This document shows positions 40,570 to 51,349 of a DNA stretch of 64,000 nucleotides, piece by piece. Each line of letters starts with the position of its first letter. Position 1 is the stretch's first letter. The notes under the pieces were generated by a model that was not told the DNA's origin, ran no database searches, and saw only the letters and a list, made by a program, of their open reading frames with translations. A program made the translations under genes and the position numbers. This DNA is from Enterobacter wuhouensis. Its GTDB lineage: Bacteria; Pseudomonadota; Gammaproteobacteria; Enterobacterales; Enterobacteriaceae. The stretch lies in contig NZ_SJOO01000007.1 in the NCBI RefSeq assembly GCF_004331265.1, positions 124,001 to 188,000 of the forward strand. The letters are read 5' to 3'.

Positions 40570-41865
40570 GTGCATTCGATTTTCCTCGCGCTGGAACGTC
40601 TGCGCAGCCAGCTTGCGCAAGCGCTACCCGCTACACCCGGTATGCGTCATTTCGACGTCTCTTTCCCATTAAACGATGCTTTCGATCCCCTGGCCTGGCT
40701 GGGTGCTCAGCAAATCTATCCTCAATTCTACTGGCAGCAGCGCAACGGTGATGAAGAACTCGCCGCGCTCGGTGCCGTTGCCCACTTTGACGCACTCTCG
40801 TCGGCCTCGCAGTTTTTGCAGCAGCAGAACGCGGCGCCCGATACGCGCATCTGCGGCCTTAACGCCTTTAATCCTGAGCAGGGGAACCTGTTTTTACCGC
40901 GCCTGCTCTGGCGACGTCAGGGCGGGGCTGCCACGTTGCGCCTGCAGCTGTGGAGCGACAGCTCGCTTGCGGACGATGCGATCGTCGCGCAGGCATTTTT
41001 ACTCCAGCTCCGGGACGCTAGCCCCATCCGCCCGCTGTCGGTGCAGGTTATACAGGAGAGGCATCAGCCGCAAAAATCCGTGTGGCTGCGTCTTATCCAC
41101 CAGGCAACGGACGCTATCGCGCGCGGTGATTTTGAAAAGGTGGTGCTCGCCAGGGCCACCGATCTGCAGCTCAATCAATCCCTTAACGCCGTTGCGTTGA
41201 TGGCCGCCAGCCGCGCGCTCAATTTAAACTGCTATCATTTTTGCATGGTATTTGATGCCCGCAGCGCGTTTCTCGGCTCCACGCCGGAGCGCCTGTGGCG
41301 GCGTCGCGGCACCCTGCTGCGCACCGAGGCGCTGGCGGGAACGGTTGCCGGCCACAGCGACGATAGCCAGGCGCAAAAGCTGGGCGACTGGCTGATGAAA
41401 GATGATAAAAATCAGCGTGAAAATATGCTGGTGGTGGAGGATATCTGCGAGCGATTGCAGCATCATACCCGCACCCTTGAGGTGCTGCCCGCCCAGGTTG
41501 TACGCCTGCGTAAGGTCCAGCACCTGCGCCGCTGTATCTGGACCGCGCTAAAACAGGCCGACGATGCGCTGTGCCTGCACGTGCTACAGCCGACGGCGGC
41601 CGTCGCCGGGCTACCGCGTCAGGCGGCGCGCGAATTTATTGATGATGTCGAACCCTTCGATCGCGAGTGGTATGCCGGATCGGCCGGGTATCTGTCGCCC
41701 GAGCAAAGCGAGTTCTGCGTGGCGCTACGCTCCGCGCGCGTTCAGGATGCTCAGCTTCGGCTCTACGCCGGGGCAGGGATTGTCAGCGGCTCAGACCCGG
41801 AACAGGAGTGGCAGGAAATAGAAAACAAAGCCGCCGGGCTGCGTTCTCTGCTCCTTAGGGATTAA
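40570..41865 (+). CDS. menF: Isochorismate synthase MenF
   Basis: A 431-residue chorismate-using enzyme that converts chorismate to isochorismate, the first step to menaquinone. The C-terminal chorismate-binding domain includes [12 protein letters not shown] (catalytic Lys), [19 protein letters not shown] (catalytic Glu), [13 protein letters not shown] and [18 protein letters not shown]. Length equals E. coli. It starts at GTG with GGGAGAGG upstream. menD begins 88 bases later. Confidence 0.96.
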   Translation: MHSIFLALERLRSQLAQALPATPGMRHFDVSFPLNDAFDPLAWLGAQQIYPQFYWQQRNGDEELAALGAVAHFDALSSASQFLQQQNAAPDTRICGLNAFNPEQGNLFLPRLLWRRQGGAATLRLQLWSDSSLADDAIVAQAFLLQLRDASPIRPLSVQVIQERHQPQKSVWLRLIHQATDAIARGDFEKVVLARATDLQLNQSLNAVALMAASRALNLNCYHFCMVFDARSAFLGSTPERLWRRRGTLLRTEALAGTVAGHSDDSQAQKLGDWLMKDDKNQRENMLVVEDICERLQHHTRTLEVLPAQVVRLRKVQHLRRCIWTALKQADDALCLHVLQPTAAVAGLPRQAAREFIDDVEPFDREWYAGSAGYLSPEQSEFCVALRSARVQDAQLRLYAGAGIVSGSDPEQEWQEIENKAAGLRSLLLRD

Positions 41866-41953
41866 TACTGATTCGCGCATTACCGATTCATATCAAAATT
41901 CCAAATTTTTCTATTATTTATACTGTGTCGCATTATTGATACCGGACAAACTC

Positions 41954-43624
41954 ATGTCAGTAAGTTCTTTTAACCGGCGCTGGGCGACGGTGATCCTCGA
42001 AGCCCTGACCCGCCATGGCGTCAGGCACGTGTGCATTGCACCGGGTTCGCGCTCCACGCCGCTGACGCTGGCGGCGGCCGAAAATCGGGCATTTATTCAT
42101 CACACCCATTTTGACGAGCGCGGTCTCGGCCATCTGGCGCTGGGGCTGGCAAAAGTCAGTAAAGCGCCGGTGGCGGTGATCGTTACGTCCGGTACGGCGG
42201 TGGCAAACCTCTATCCGGCCATTATCGAGGCCGGGTTAACCGGTGAGAAACTGATCCTGCTCACGGCGGATCGCCCGCCTGAGCTTATCGACTGCGGCGC
42301 CAATCAGGCAATCCGCCAGCCGGGGATATTTTCCTCTCACCCCGCGCAGGCGGTTGCGTTACCGCGTCCTACCCAGGACATTCCCGCAAGCTGGCTGGTT
42401 TCAACGCTCGATCACGCGTTGGGATCGCTGCGCAGCGGCGCGTTGCATATCAACTGTCCGTTTGCCGAGCCGCTGTACGGCGAAATGGACGACACCGGCC
42501 TCGCCTGGCAGCAGCAGCTCGGCGACTGGTGGGAGAGCGAAAAGCCCTGGCTGCGCGAGCAGGCGCATCTTGAAAGCGCAAAACAACGCGACTGGTTCTT
42601 CTGGCGACAAAAACTCGGCGTGGTGGTTGCCGGGCGCATGAGCGCCGCCGAAGGGAAGCTGGTCGCCGAATGGGCGCAAACCCTCGGCTGGCCGCTGATT
42701 GGCGATGTGCTCTCCCAGACCGGGCAGCCGCTGCCCTGCGCCGATCTCTGGCTGGGCAACGCAAAGGCCGTCACCGAGCTTTCGCAGGCGCAAATTGTGG
42801 TGCAGATTGGCTCCAGCCTCACCGGCAAACGCCTGCTGCAGTGGCAGGCGACTTGCACGCCGGAAGAGTACTGGCTGGTGGACCCGCTGGAAGGGCGGCT
42901 CGACCCCGCTCACCATCGCGGGCGTCGCCTGGTGAGCGACATTGACGCCTGGCTGGACCTCCATCCGGCAGAAAAGCGCAAGCCCTGGGCCGTTGAGATC
43001 CCTGAACTGTCGCGTCAGGCGTGGGAACTCACCCAAGCGCAGTGCGACGATTTTAGCGAAGCCGGGCTGGCGCACCGTATACGTCAGTATCTGCCCGAGC
43101 AGGGTCAGCTGTTTGTCGGCAATAGCCTGGTGGTGCGCCTGATTGACGCGCTCTCTAAGCTGCCCGCGGGCTACCCCGTTTACAGCAACCGCGGTGCCAG
43201 CGGCATCGACGGGCTGATCTCAACGGCGGCGGGCGTGCAGCGCGCCAGCGCAAAATCGACGCTGGCGATCGTGGGCGATCTTTCCGCGCTCTACGATCTG
43301 AACGCGCTGGCGCTGCTGCGTCAGGCATCCGCGCCCGTTGTGCTGATTGTGGTCAATAACAACGGCGGGCAAATTTTTTCCCTGCTGCCGACGCCGCAAA
43401 GCGAGCGCGAACGCTTTTATCTGATGCCGCAAAACGTGCAGTTTGAGCACGCGGCGGCGATGTTTAGCCTGAAATATCATCGCCCGGAAAGCTGGGAACA
43501 GCTGGAGGCGGCGTTAAGCGCGGCGTGGAAACAGCCCGGCGCAACGCTGGTTGAGCTGGTGGTGAATGATTCTGACGGGGCGCAAAAGCTGCAGCACCTG
43601 CTTGCCCAGGTGAGCCACCTGTGA
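41954..43624 (+). CDS. menD: SEPHCHC synthase MenD
   Basis: A 556-residue thiamine-diphosphate enzyme that joins 2-oxoglutarate-derived succinic semialdehyde to isochorismate. The N-terminal pyrimidine domain has the motif [16 protein letters not shown] with the catalytic Glu, and the C-terminal domain the ThDP motif [12 protein letters not shown]... VNNNGG. ATG at 41954 gives the E. coli length; the ATG at 41936 adds six unmatched residues. Its TGA overlaps the menH GTG by four bases. Confidence 0.97.
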   Translation: MSVSSFNRRWATVILEALTRHGVRHVCIAPGSRSTPLTLAAAENRAFIHHTHFDERGLGHLALGLAKVSKAPVAVIVTSGTAVANLYPAIIEAGLTGEKLILLTADRPPELIDCGANQAIRQPGIFSSHPAQAVALPRPTQDIPASWLVSTLDHALGSLRSGALHINCPFAEPLYGEMDDTGLAWQQQLGDWWESEKPWLREQAHLESAKQRDWFFWRQKLGVVVAGRMSAAEGKLVAEWAQTLGWPLIGDVLSQTGQPLPCADLWLGNAKAVTELSQAQIVVQIGSSLTGKRLLQWQATCTPEEYWLVDPLEGRLDPAHHRGRRLVSDIDAWLDLHPAEKRKPWAVEIPELSRQAWELTQAQCDDFSEAGLAHRIRQYLPEQGQLFVGNSLVVRLIDALSKLPAGYPVYSNRGASGIDGLISTAAGVQRASAKSTLAIVGDLSALYDLNALALLRQASAPVVLIVVNNNGGQIFSLLPTPQSERERFYLMPQNVQFEHAAAMFSLKYHRPESWEQLEAALSAAWKQPGATLVELVVNDSDGAQKLQHLLAQVSHL

Positions 43625-44397
43625 TCCTGGCTGGCGCGCAGCGGGCCGGAAAACCAGGCTACCCCTGGCTGGTCTTTTTGCACGGTTTCTCCGGCGACTG
43701 CCGCGAGTGGCAAACGGTTGGGGAGTCGTTAACAGCCTATCCCCGGCTGTATCTTGATCTGCCAGGGCACGGTGGTTCTGCTGGAATTTCCGTTTCTGGA
43801 TTCTCCGACGTGAGCGATTTACTCGCCAGCACGCTTATTAGTTACAACATACTTAACTACTGGCTGGTGGGGTACTCCCTCGGCGGCCGCATTGCGATGT
43901 TCCATGCCTGCCAGCAGCCAGCGGGGCTGAGCGGGATTGTCGTTGAAGGCGGTCATCCTGGGCTACAGAATGCAGATGCGCGCGAGGCGCGGTTAGCATC
44001 CGATCGCCGTTGGGCAACGCGTTTTCGCACTGAACCGCTCGCAGAGGTCTTTGCCGACTGGTATCAACAGCCGGTGTTTGCCTCGCTTACGAACGCCCAG
44101 CGCGGCGAGCTGATCGCGCTGCGTAGCCGTAACGACGGCGCGAATCTGGCGGCAATGCTTGAGGCCACCTCCCTGGCCGTGCAGCCCGACCTGCGTTCTG
44201 CGCTGAGCGCGTACAACGCCCCTTTTTATTATCTCTATGGCGAACGTGACGAGAAGTTCACGGCCATCGCCGCCGAACTGAACGCCGAACGCCACGTTAT
44301 TCCTCACGCCGGGCACAACGCCCATCGGGAAAATCCCGGTGCGGTTGCCGCGAGCCTGGCACAGATACTGCGTCTTCGAATAAAGGACACTCTATGA
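43621..44397 (+). CDS. menH: SHCHC synthase MenH
   Basis: A 258-residue alpha/beta-hydrolase that eliminates pyruvate from SEPHCHC. The catalytic triad is recognisable: Ser86 in GYSLGGR, Asp in YGERDEKF and His in [17 protein letters not shown] forms the oxyanion region. It starts at GTG coupled to the menD stop and overlaps menB by four bases. Length is slightly over the E. coli 252. Confidence 0.95.
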   Translation: MILAGAQRAGKPGYPWLVFLHGFSGDCREWQTVGESLTAYPRLYLDLPGHGGSAGISVSGFSDVSDLLASTLISYNILNYWLVGYSLGGRIAMFHACQQPAGLSGIVVEGGHPGLQNADAREARLASDRRWATRFRTEPLAEVFADWYQQPVFASLTNAQRGELIALRSRNDGANLAAMLEATSLAVQPDLRSALSAYNAPFYYLYGERDEKFTAIAAELNAERHVIPHAGHNAHRENPGAVAASLAQILRLRIKDTL

Positions 44398-45251
44398 TCT
44401 ATCCTGATGAACACATGCTTTACGCGCCGGTTGAATGGCAGGACTGCTCCGAAGGTTACACCGACATTCGTTACCACAAGTCCGCCGACGGCATCGCCAA
44501 AATCACCATCAACCGTCCGCAGGTGCGCAACGCGTTTCGTCCGCTGACCGTCAAAGAGATGATTCAGGCGCTGGCCGATGCGCGCTATGACGACAACATC
44601 GGCGTGATTGTGCTGACCGGCGAAGGTGACAAAGCGTTCTGCTCCGGCGGCGATCAGAAAGTGCGCGGTGACTACGGCGGATACCAGGACGATGCGGGTA
44701 CGCACCACCTGAACGTGCTCGACTTCCAGCGCCAGATCCGCACCTGTCCAAAACCGGTTGTCGCGATGGTGGCCGGTTACTCCATCGGCGGCGGCCACGT
44801 GCTGCACATGATGTGCGACCTGACCATTGCTGCGGAAAACGCCATCTTCGGCCAGACCGGCCCGAAAGTCGGTTCCTTCGACGGCGGCTGGGGCGCATCC
44901 TACATGGCGCGCATCGTTGGGCAGAAAAAAGCGCGCGAAATCTGGTTCCTGTGCCGTCAGTACAACGCTCAGGAAGCGCTGGATATGGGCCTGGTCAACA
45001 CCGTGGTGCCGATTGCCGATCTCGAAAAAGAGACCGTGCGCTGGTGCCGCGAGATGCTGCAAAACAGCCCGATGGCGCTGCGCTGCCTGAAGGCCGCACT
45101 GAACGCCGACTGCGACGGTCAGGCGGGCCTGCAGGAGCTGGCGGGTAACGCCACCATGCTGTTCTACATGACCGAAGAGGGTCAGGAAGGACGCAACGCG
45201 TTTAACGAAAAACGCCAGCCGGACTTCAGCAAATACAAACGGAACCCGTAA
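44394..45251 (+). CDS. menB: 1,4-dihydroxy-2-naphthoyl-CoA synthase MenB
   Basis: A 285-residue crotonase-fold enzyme that cyclises o-succinylbenzoyl-CoA to DHNA-CoA. The oxyanion and substrate segments are [19 protein letters not shown] and [33 protein letters not shown] follows, and [11 protein letters not shown] is the characteristic C-terminus. Length equals E. coli. It overlaps menC by one base. Confidence 0.98.
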   Translation: MIYPDEHMLYAPVEWQDCSEGYTDIRYHKSADGIAKITINRPQVRNAFRPLTVKEMIQALADARYDDNIGVIVLTGEGDKAFCSGGDQKVRGDYGGYQDDAGTHHLNVLDFQRQIRTCPKPVVAMVAGYSIGGGHVLHMMCDLTIAAENAIFGQTGPKVGSFDGGWGASYMARIVGQKKAREIWFLCRQYNAQEALDMGLVNTVVPIADLEKETVRWCREMLQNSPMALRCLKAALNADCDGQAGLQELAGNATMLFYMTEEGQEGRNAFNEKRQPDFSKYKRNP

Positions 45252-46216
45252 TGCGTCGCGCGCAGGTTTACCGCTGGCAGATACCGATGGACGCGGGCGT
45301 GGTGCTGCGCGAGCGGCGGTTAAAAACCCGTGACGGACTCTTCGTGCATCTTCGTCAGGGCGAGCGGGAAGGCTGGGGTGAAGTTTCACCTCTGCCGGGC
45401 TTTAGCCTCGAGTCGCTGGATGACGCGCAGGCGGCGCTGCTGGCCTGGGTGCGCGAGTGGCGGGAAGGCGGTAATCCGGCGCTGCCGGACCTGCCTTCCG
45501 CCGCCTTCGGCATCAGCTGCGCGCTGGCGGAGCTGGACGACAGTTTGCCCCTTGAGGCAAATTATCGCGCCGCGCCGCTCTGCACCGGCGATCCGGACGA
45601 CCTGTTCGCGCAGCTCTCCGCCATGCCCGGCGAGAAAGTGGCGAAAATCAAAGTTGGCCTGTACGAAGCGGTGCGCGACGGGATGGTGGCGAATCTGCTG
45701 CTGGAAGCGATCCCCGATCTGCGCCTGCGTCTGGACGCCAACCGCGCCTGGACGCCGCTCAAGGCCCAGCAGTTCGCGAAGTACGTCAACCCGGCCTACC
45801 GCAACCGCATCGCGTTTCTGGAAGAACCGTGCAAAACGCGGGACGACTCCCGCGCCTTTGCCCGTGAAACGGGCATTGCGATAGCCTGGGATGAAAGCCT
45901 GCGCGAACCTGATTTTGCGTTTGTCGCCGAGCCGGGCGTCAGCGCGGTGGTGATCAAGCCGACGCTCACCGGCAGCCTGCAAAAAGTACGCGAGCAGGTT
46001 GAGGCTGCGCACGCCCTGGGCCAGACGGCGGTGATCAGTTCGTCCATTGAGTCCAGCCTCGGGCTGACGCAGCTGGCGCGCATCGCGGCATGGTTAACGC
46101 CGGACACTATCCCCGGCCTCGACACGTTGAGCCTGATGCAGTCCCAGCTTATTCGTCAGTGGCCGGACAGCGCGCTGCCGTGCCTCGGCGCTGGAGCGCT
46201 GGAGCCGCTGCTATGA
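45251..46216 (+). CDS. menC: o-Succinylbenzoate synthase MenC
   Basis: A 321-residue enolase-superfamily enzyme that dehydrates SHCHC to o-succinylbenzoate. The catalytic Lys lies in AKIKVGL (about 133), metal ligands in [14 protein letters not shown] and AWDESL, and the second Lys in VVIKPTL. It is one residue longer than E. coli MenC. It overlaps both menB (one base) and menE (four bases). Confidence 0.96.
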   Translation: MRRAQVYRWQIPMDAGVVLRERRLKTRDGLFVHLRQGEREGWGEVSPLPGFSLESLDDAQAALLAWVREWREGGNPALPDLPSAAFGISCALAELDDSLPLEANYRAAPLCTGDPDDLFAQLSAMPGEKVAKIKVGLYEAVRDGMVANLLLEAIPDLRLRLDANRAWTPLKAQQFAKYVNPAYRNRIAFLEEPCKTRDDSRAFARETGIAIAWDESLREPDFAFVAEPGVSAVVIKPTLTGSLQKVREQVEAAHALGQTAVISSSIESSLGLTQLARIAAWLTPDTIPGLDTLSLMQSQLIRQWPDSALPCLGAGALEPLL

Positions 46217-47574
46217 GGTTTACCGACTGGCCGTGGCGGCACTGGCGCGCGCAGTGGCCCGACAGGCCCGCTCTGCGGCTGAACGATGAGGTTCTCACCT
46301 GGCAACAGCTGTGCGCGCGCGTTGATAGCCTTGCCGCCGGGTTCCATCGTCAGGGCGTGGAGGAAGGCGAGGGGGTAATGCTGCTCGCCCATAACCATCC
46401 GCAGACCCTGCTGGCGTGGCTCGCGCTGCTCCAGTGCGGCGCGCGTATTCTTCCGGTGAACCCTCAGCTGCCGGGACCGCTGCTGGACGTGCTGATCCCG
46501 CCAATGACGCTGCGCCATGCGCTGGTGCTGGACGGCGCGTTTGACGGCTTGCCTTTACTGAGCATGAGCGAGTGTTCAGGCGATCGTGCAGCCTCGTGGC
46601 AGCCGCAGCGCCTGGCCTCTATGACGTTAACCTCAGGCTCGACGGGCCTGCCGAAAGCGGCCGTTCACACCTGCGCGGCGCATCTTGCCAGCGCGCAGGG
46701 CGTGCTGGCGCTGATGCCCTACGGTGATGACGATGACTGGCTGCTGTCGCTGCCGCTGTTCCACGTCTCTGGCCAGGGCATTTTGTGGCGCTGGCTGCTG
46801 GCGGGCGCGCGGTTAACCGTGCGTGAGAAACAGCCGCTGGAGCAGGCGCTGCAGGGCTGCACCCATGCGTCTCTGGTGCCGACGCAGCTCTGGCGTTTGC
46901 TTCATGCACAGCAGCGTGTTGCGCTGAAGGCCGTTCTGCTCGGCGGGGCGGCCATTCCCGTTGAGCTGACGGCGAAGGCGCGGGAGAAAGGCATTCGTAC
47001 CTTCTGCGGTTACGGCCTGACGGAGTTTGCCTCAACCGTTTGCGCGAAAGCGGCGGACGGCGAGCCGGATGTGGGAACCGCCCTGCCGGGTCGGGAAGTG
47101 AAGCTGGTCGAGGGGGAAATCTGGATCAAAGCGCAAAGCATGGCGGCGGGCTACTGGCGAGACGGTGCGCTTCTTCCGCTCACTAACGCGCAGGGCTGGT
47201 TTGCCACCCGCGATCGCGGGGAATGGCAAAACGGTCGTCTGACGATTTTAGGTCGTATGGACAACCTCTTTTTCAGCGGAGGAGAGGGGATCCAACCCGA
47301 ATCGCTGGAGCGCGTTATCGCCACGCATCCGCAGATAAGCCAGGTGTTTATCGTCCCGCTGGACGACGCCGAGTTCGGACAGCGTCCGGTGGCGGTGGTG
47401 GAGTGCGAGCCGGGAACGGATATCGCGCAATTCCCTGACTGGATCCAGGGCAGGCTGGCGCGTTTTGAACAGCCGGTGCACTGGCTGGCACTGCCCGCAG
47501 AGCTAAAAAATGGCGGGATTAAAATCTCCCGCCAGGCGTTAAAACAGTGGGTCAATGCCCTGCTTAGAAGCTGA
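46213..47574 (+). CDS. menE: o-Succinylbenzoate-CoA ligase MenE
   Basis: A 453-residue ANL-superfamily ligase that activates o-succinylbenzoate with CoA and ATP. The phosphate loop is [17 protein letters not shown], the aryl-CoA motif A5 is [12 protein letters not shown], the hinge is ATRDRGEW and the C-terminal Lys is in [17 protein letters not shown] at 46213 (coupled to the menC stop) gives the E. coli-like length of about 451; an earlier frame start would lie inside menC. Its stop abuts the tctA stop with no spacer. Confidence 0.96.
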   Translation: MRFTDWPWRHWRAQWPDRPALRLNDEVLTWQQLCARVDSLAAGFHRQGVEEGEGVMLLAHNHPQTLLAWLALLQCGARILPVNPQLPGPLLDVLIPPMTLRHALVLDGAFDGLPLLSMSECSGDRAASWQPQRLASMTLTSGSTGLPKAAVHTCAAHLASAQGVLALMPYGDDDDWLLSLPLFHVSGQGILWRWLLAGARLTVREKQPLEQALQGCTHASLVPTQLWRLLHAQQRVALKAVLLGGAAIPVELTAKAREKGIRTFCGYGLTEFASTVCAKAADGEPDVGTALPGREVKLVEGEIWIKAQSMAAGYWRDGALLPLTNAQGWFATRDRGEWQNGRLTILGRMDNLFFSGGEGIQPESLERVIATHPQISQVFIVPLDDAEFGQRPVAVVECEPGTDIAQFPDWIQGRLARFEQPVHWLALPAELKNGGIKISRQALKQWVNALLRS

Positions 47575-49089
47575 TCAGCCGACGTCCGGCTGAGGCTTGC
47601 GCTGGCGCCGACGCACCAGGCGCAGTACCGGCGGCACCACAATGACCACGATCGCCATCGCCAGCAGAACCTTCGTCACGCTGCTCTCCCACAGGATCGC
47701 CATATTGCCGTTGCTGATGGAAAGGGCGCGGCGCAGGTTTTGCTCCAGCATCTCACCCAGTACGAAGCCTAAAATCAGCGGCGACATCGGGAAGTGCATC
47801 TTGCGTAAGATGTACCCCAGCACGCCAAGCAGCACCATCAGCACCAGGTCGAAGGTTGTGCTGTGCACCGCGTACACCCCAACCGCAGAGACGGCGGCGA
47901 TAGCCGGAACCAGGAACCACAGGGGAATGGTCAGCATGCGGGTGAACAGGCCGATCAGCGGAATGTTCATCACCAGCAGCATCACGTTGGCAATCAGCAG
48001 CGCCGCAATTAGGCCCCAGACGATATCCGGCTGCTCTGTGAACATCGCCGGGCCCGGGGTAATGTTATAGAGCGTCAGCGCGCCCATCATCACCGCCGTG
48101 GTGCCGGAGCCCGGCACGCCGAGCGTCAGCATCGGGATAAACGAGCCGCAGGCCGAGGCGTTATTGGCCGCCTCTGGCGCAGCGACGCCGCGAATATCGC
48201 CTTTGCCGAAGCTGTCGCTGTTGCCGCTCAGCTTTTTCTCGGTCATGTAGGTGATGGCGCTGGCGATGGTTGCCCCCGCGCCGGGCAGGACGCCGACGAA
48301 GAAGCCAATCACCGACGAACGCAGGGTGGCACCGATACACTGCGCCCCCTCTTTGGCGTTAAAGAGCATTCGGCCGGTCTTGCGCACCAGCGTCTGCCCG
48401 CTGCTGGTATGTTCCAGCATCAGTAAGATCTCCGATACAGAGAACAGGCCAATCACGACGACGATAAACTGCACGCCGTCGGACAGGTGAACGCTGTCGA
48501 AGGTGAAGCGATAAACCCCGGTGTTGGCGTCAACGCCGACGGTGGCCAGACTGAGGCCAATCAGCGCGGACAAAAACGATTTGAGCGGGTTCTGCGCCAT
48601 CATGCTGCCGAGGCAGGCGATAGCAAACACCATCAGCGCAAAATACTCCGCCGGGCCAAACGCCAGCGACCACTGGGCCAGCGCAGGGGCGAACAGAATG
48701 ATGCCGCCAATGGCGATCATGGAGCCAAAGAACGAGCTGACGGCGGAAATAGAGAGCGCCACGCCGCCGCGACCCTGCTGCGCCATCGGATAACCGTCGA
48801 GGGCGGTCATAATGGCGGCGGCATCGCCGGGAACGTTGAGCAGTATCGACGAGATACGTCCGCCGTATTCGCAGCCGATATAGACCGTTGCCAGCAGGAT
48901 CAGCGCGGACTCCGCCGGCAGGTGCAGGGCAAAGGCCAGCGGCAGTAAAATCGCCACGCCGTTGATGGGGCCCAGGCCGGGCAGCAGGCCGACGATCGTC
49001 CCCACAAAGCAGCCGATCAGGGCAATCACCAGGTTTTCAGGGGTCATCGCCACCGCGAACCCCTGCGAGAGGTAAATCCAGGTATCCAT
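47575..49089 (-). CDS. tctA: Tripartite tricarboxylate transporter large membrane subunit TctA
   Basis: A 504-residue membrane protein with about 12 hydrophobic segments, belonging to the TctA family that imports citrate or related tricarboxylates with TctB and the binding protein TctC. The family motif [18 protein letters not shown] (about 34-51) is present, and a similar [20 protein letters not shown] occurs in the second half, reflecting internal repeat. It is last in the leftward tctCBA operon. Its stop abuts the convergent menE stop. Confidence 0.95.
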   Translation of the reverse strand: MDTWIYLSQGFAVAMTPENLVIALIGCFVGTIVGLLPGLGPINGVAILLPLAFALHLPAESALILLATVYIGCEYGGRISSILLNVPGDAAAIMTALDGYPMAQQGRGGVALSISAVSSFFGSMIAIGGIILFAPALAQWSLAFGPAEYFALMVFAIACLGSMMAQNPLKSFLSALIGLSLATVGVDANTGVYRFTFDSVHLSDGVQFIVVVIGLFSVSEILLMLEHTSSGQTLVRKTGRMLFNAKEGAQCIGATLRSSVIGFFVGVLPGAGATIASAITYMTEKKLSGNSDSFGKGDIRGVAAPEAANNASACGSFIPMLTLGVPGSGTTAVMMGALTLYNITPGPAMFTEQPDIVWGLIAALLIANVMLLVMNIPLIGLFTRMLTIPLWFLVPAIAAVSAVGVYAVHSTTFDLVLMVLLGVLGYILRKMHFPMSPLILGFVLGEMLEQNLRRALSISNGNMAILWESSVTKVLLAMAIVVIVVPPVLRLVRRRQRKPQPDVG

Positions 49090-49100
49090 AGCGTGCTCCG

Positions 49101-49532
49101 TCAGTTAAACCATGCGCCAAGGGGTAGGGTCACGTCCAGCAGGCGGTCGAAGGCGTACCAGAGCAAAATGCCCAGCACCGCGCCCGACAGCCCGGCCGCG
49201 GGCAGGGTAGCGTTAAACAACATGCCGATGACCATCGTCAGAATGGCGGTAGCAACCGGGAAGCCGAGCCATTCAAAGCCCCAGGCGTACATCAGCAGCA
49301 CGATCACCATCACCAGCAGGCGTTGTAAAATCCGACGTGGCGGCCACTCCACGGTATCCGGATGGCGCAGCAGCAGCGCCACCGAGCAGAGCAGCATCAG
49401 GCCGACAATGCCCATCGGGAAGGGGCGCGGCCCCACGGGTTCATAGCTGTACTCGCTGTGGATCTGCCAGGCGACGAACAGTCCGCCTACGCAGAGCAGC
49501 AGCCATATCCCGGCAAAAATACGATCGCTCAT
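49101..49532 (-). CDS. tctB: Tripartite tricarboxylate transporter small membrane subunit TctB
   Basis: A 143-residue protein with four hydrophobic segments (about 5-22, 38-57, 75-105 and 112-135), the usual architecture of TctB. The N-terminal half carries EPVGPRPFPMGIVGLML, a common TctB pattern. It lies between tctC and tctA with 11-base gaps on each side, so the three are one operon. The small subunit's precise role is unknown in the family. Confidence 0.92.
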   Translation of the reverse strand: MSDRIFAGIWLLLCVGGLFVAWQIHSEYSYEPVGPRPFPMGIVGLMLLCSVALLLRHPDTVEWPPRRILQRLLVMVIVLLMYAWGFEWLGFPVATAILTMVIGMLFNATLPAAGLSGAVLGILLWYAFDRLLDVTLPLGAWFN

Positions 49533-49543
49533 AGCGTCTCCGG

Positions 49544-50524
49544 TTATTTCGCCAGGCCAAAGGCTTTCGCCTGCTCGCGGTAGTCATTCACCTGTTTTTT
49601 GACGTAATCATCCAGCTGCTGACCGTTGAGGTTGAACTCAAACAGCCCGCGCAGATCGCGCTGCTTTTTGAACGCGTCGGTCTGCTGAAGTTTGGCGAAG
49701 GTCTCAACCCACCACTGGTACTCGGCGTCGGTCACTTTTGGCCCAACGAAGAAGCCGCGAATGATCGGCCAGACCAGGTTATAGCCCTGCTCTTTGGCGG
49801 TAGGAACGTTCGCCAGCTGGCCCGGCAGGCGGTTTTCCGCGAAGACCGCCAGCACGCGGATTTTGTCCCCGCTCAGGTAAGGCACCATTTCACTGAGATC
49901 GCCGGAGACCGCCTGAACGTGGTTGCCCATCAGCGCCGTGACCGGCTCGCCGCCGCCTTCAAAGGCCACGTAGCGCATCTTGTGCGGATCGACCTTTGCC
50001 TGCTGCGCCAGCAGGGCGGCTTTCATCCAGTCCTGGCTGCCGATCGACGCGCCCGCGCCAATCACCACGCTGTTCGGATCTTTTTCCATTGCGGTCAGCA
50101 GATCTTTCAGGGATTTCCACGGGGAGTCCGTGCGCACGGCGATCATGCCGTAATCCGTTCCCACAGTCGCGAGCCAGCGCACGTCGTTCACGTCGTAACG
50201 GCCAAATTTCCCCTGAGACAGGTTCAGCAGCGAGCCGCCGGAGAAGGCCACCACGGTGCCGGCTTCGGCAGGGCGCTGCGCCACGATGGCGTTGTAGGCT
50301 ACCGCGCCCACGCCGCCGGGCATGTAGGTGACGCGCATCGGCTTCTCGATGGCCTTCGTCTCCAGCAGGCTGACCTGAATCAGCTTGCAGGTCAGGTCGA
50401 AGCCGCCGCCGGGCTTAGCCGGGGCGATGCACTCCGTGCGGGACGGAGCGTCCTGCGCCTGGACGACAGACGCGCTCAACAGCAATACGCTTGCAGCAAA
50501 AGTCGAAAGTAATTGTTTTTTCAT
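49544..50524 (-). CDS. tctC: Tricarboxylate-binding periplasmic protein TctC
   Basis: A 326-residue solute-binding protein of the TctC/Bug family. A signal peptide is clear: MKKQLLST, a hydrophobic core, then AQA before residue 24. The mature part begins near DAPSRTECIAPAKPGGGFDL, and YMPGGVGAVAYN is a family ligand loop. It is strongly similar to Salmonella TctC. The second of two adjacent ATGs (50524) is six bases from AGGA and is preferred. Expression should depend on the divergent tctDE pair. Confidence 0.95.
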   Translation of the reverse strand: MKKQLLSTFAASVLLLSASVVQAQDAPSRTECIAPAKPGGGFDLTCKLIQVSLLETKAIEKPMRVTYMPGGVGAVAYNAIVAQRPAEAGTVVAFSGGSLLNLSQGKFGRYDVNDVRWLATVGTDYGMIAVRTDSPWKSLKDLLTAMEKDPNSVVIGAGASIGSQDWMKAALLAQQAKVDPHKMRYVAFEGGGEPVTALMGNHVQAVSGDLSEMVPYLSGDKIRVLAVFAENRLPGQLANVPTAKEQGYNLVWPIIRGFFVGPKVTDAEYQWWVETFAKLQQTDAFKKQRDLRGLFEFNLNGQQLDDYVKKQVNDYREQAKAFGLAK

Positions 50525-50583
50525 CATTTATCCTCACGCCGGAAAACCGGGGGTACGGGTACAGGTCTTTTTTCTGATTATGT

Positions 50584-50603
50584 GAACCGCCTTGTAGCGG
50601 TTC
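50584..50603. promoter_or_regulatory. Palindrome in the tctC-tctD control region
   Basis: GAACCGC (50584-50590) and GCGGTTC (50597-50603) are perfect inverted repeats with a six-base spacer, about 60 bases before the tctC start and 70 before tctD. It may be a TctD or other regulator site. Confidence 0.45.
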
Positions 50604-50674
50604 CGTTGCGTGATTGTTAAAACAATAACCTTTCATTTCCCTTTCACTGCGACAACAACTTTACAGGATGTGAT

Positions 50675-51349
50675 ATGCGTCTCTTACTCGCGGAAGATAA
50701 TCGTGAGCTGGCTCACTGGCTGGAGAAAGCGCTGGTGCAGGGAGGTTTTGCCGTGGACTGCGTTAACGATGGAAGGGCGGCGGACCATCTGCTGCAGGGG
50801 GAAAACTATGCCGTTGCGATTCTGGACATCGGCATGCCCGGCTTCGACGGGCTGGAGGTGGTCCACCGCCTGCGAAAGCGCGGGCAGACGCTTCCCGTGC
50901 TGTTTCTCACCGCCCGCAGCAACGTGGCGGACAGGGTGAAGGGGTTGAACGCCGGGGCGGATGACTATCTGCCGAAGCCCTTCGAGCTGGAAGAGCTTGA
51001 TGCGCGCCTGCGCGCGCTGCTGCGCCGAAGCGAAGGACGCACGCAGGAGCGCCAGCTTCTGGGGGCGCTGGAGTATGACGATGAAGGCTTTTTCATGCTG
51101 CACGATGAACCGCTCTCCCTGACGCCGCGCGAACTTTCCCTGCTGAAGGTGCTGATGCATCGCCGGACCCGGCCCGTCTCGCGGCAGCAATTATTCGACC
51201 AGGTGTTCAGCCTGAACGATGACGTCAGCCCGGAGAGCATCGATCTCTATATTCATCGCCTGCGCAAGAAGCTGAGCGGCAGCGGCGTGAAGATCACCAC
51301 CCTGCGCGGGCTGGGCTACGTGCTGGAGTGCGGCGATGAAGTGGGCTAA
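50675..51349 (+). CDS. tctD: Response regulator TctD
   Basis: A 224-residue OmpR-family regulator. The receiver spans about 1-115 with Asp7-Asp8 region (LAEDN), phosphoacceptor Asp51 (AILDIGMPGFDG), Thr in FLTARS and Lys in YLPKPF. The C-terminal winged helix (about 125-220) has LTPRELSLLKVLMHRR and SIDLYIHRLRKKL. It is inferred to activate tctCBA when citrate is sensed by TctE. AGGATG precedes the ATG; it overlaps tctE by 14 bases. Confidence 0.94.
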   Translation: MRLLLAEDNRELAHWLEKALVQGGFAVDCVNDGRAADHLLQGENYAVAILDIGMPGFDGLEVVHRLRKRGQTLPVLFLTARSNVADRVKGLNAGADDYLPKPFELEELDARLRALLRRSEGRTQERQLLGALEYDDEGFFMLHDEPLSLTPRELSLLKVLMHRRTRPVSRQQLFDQVFSLNDDVSPESIDLYIHRLRKKLSGSGVKITTLRGLGYVLECGDEVG

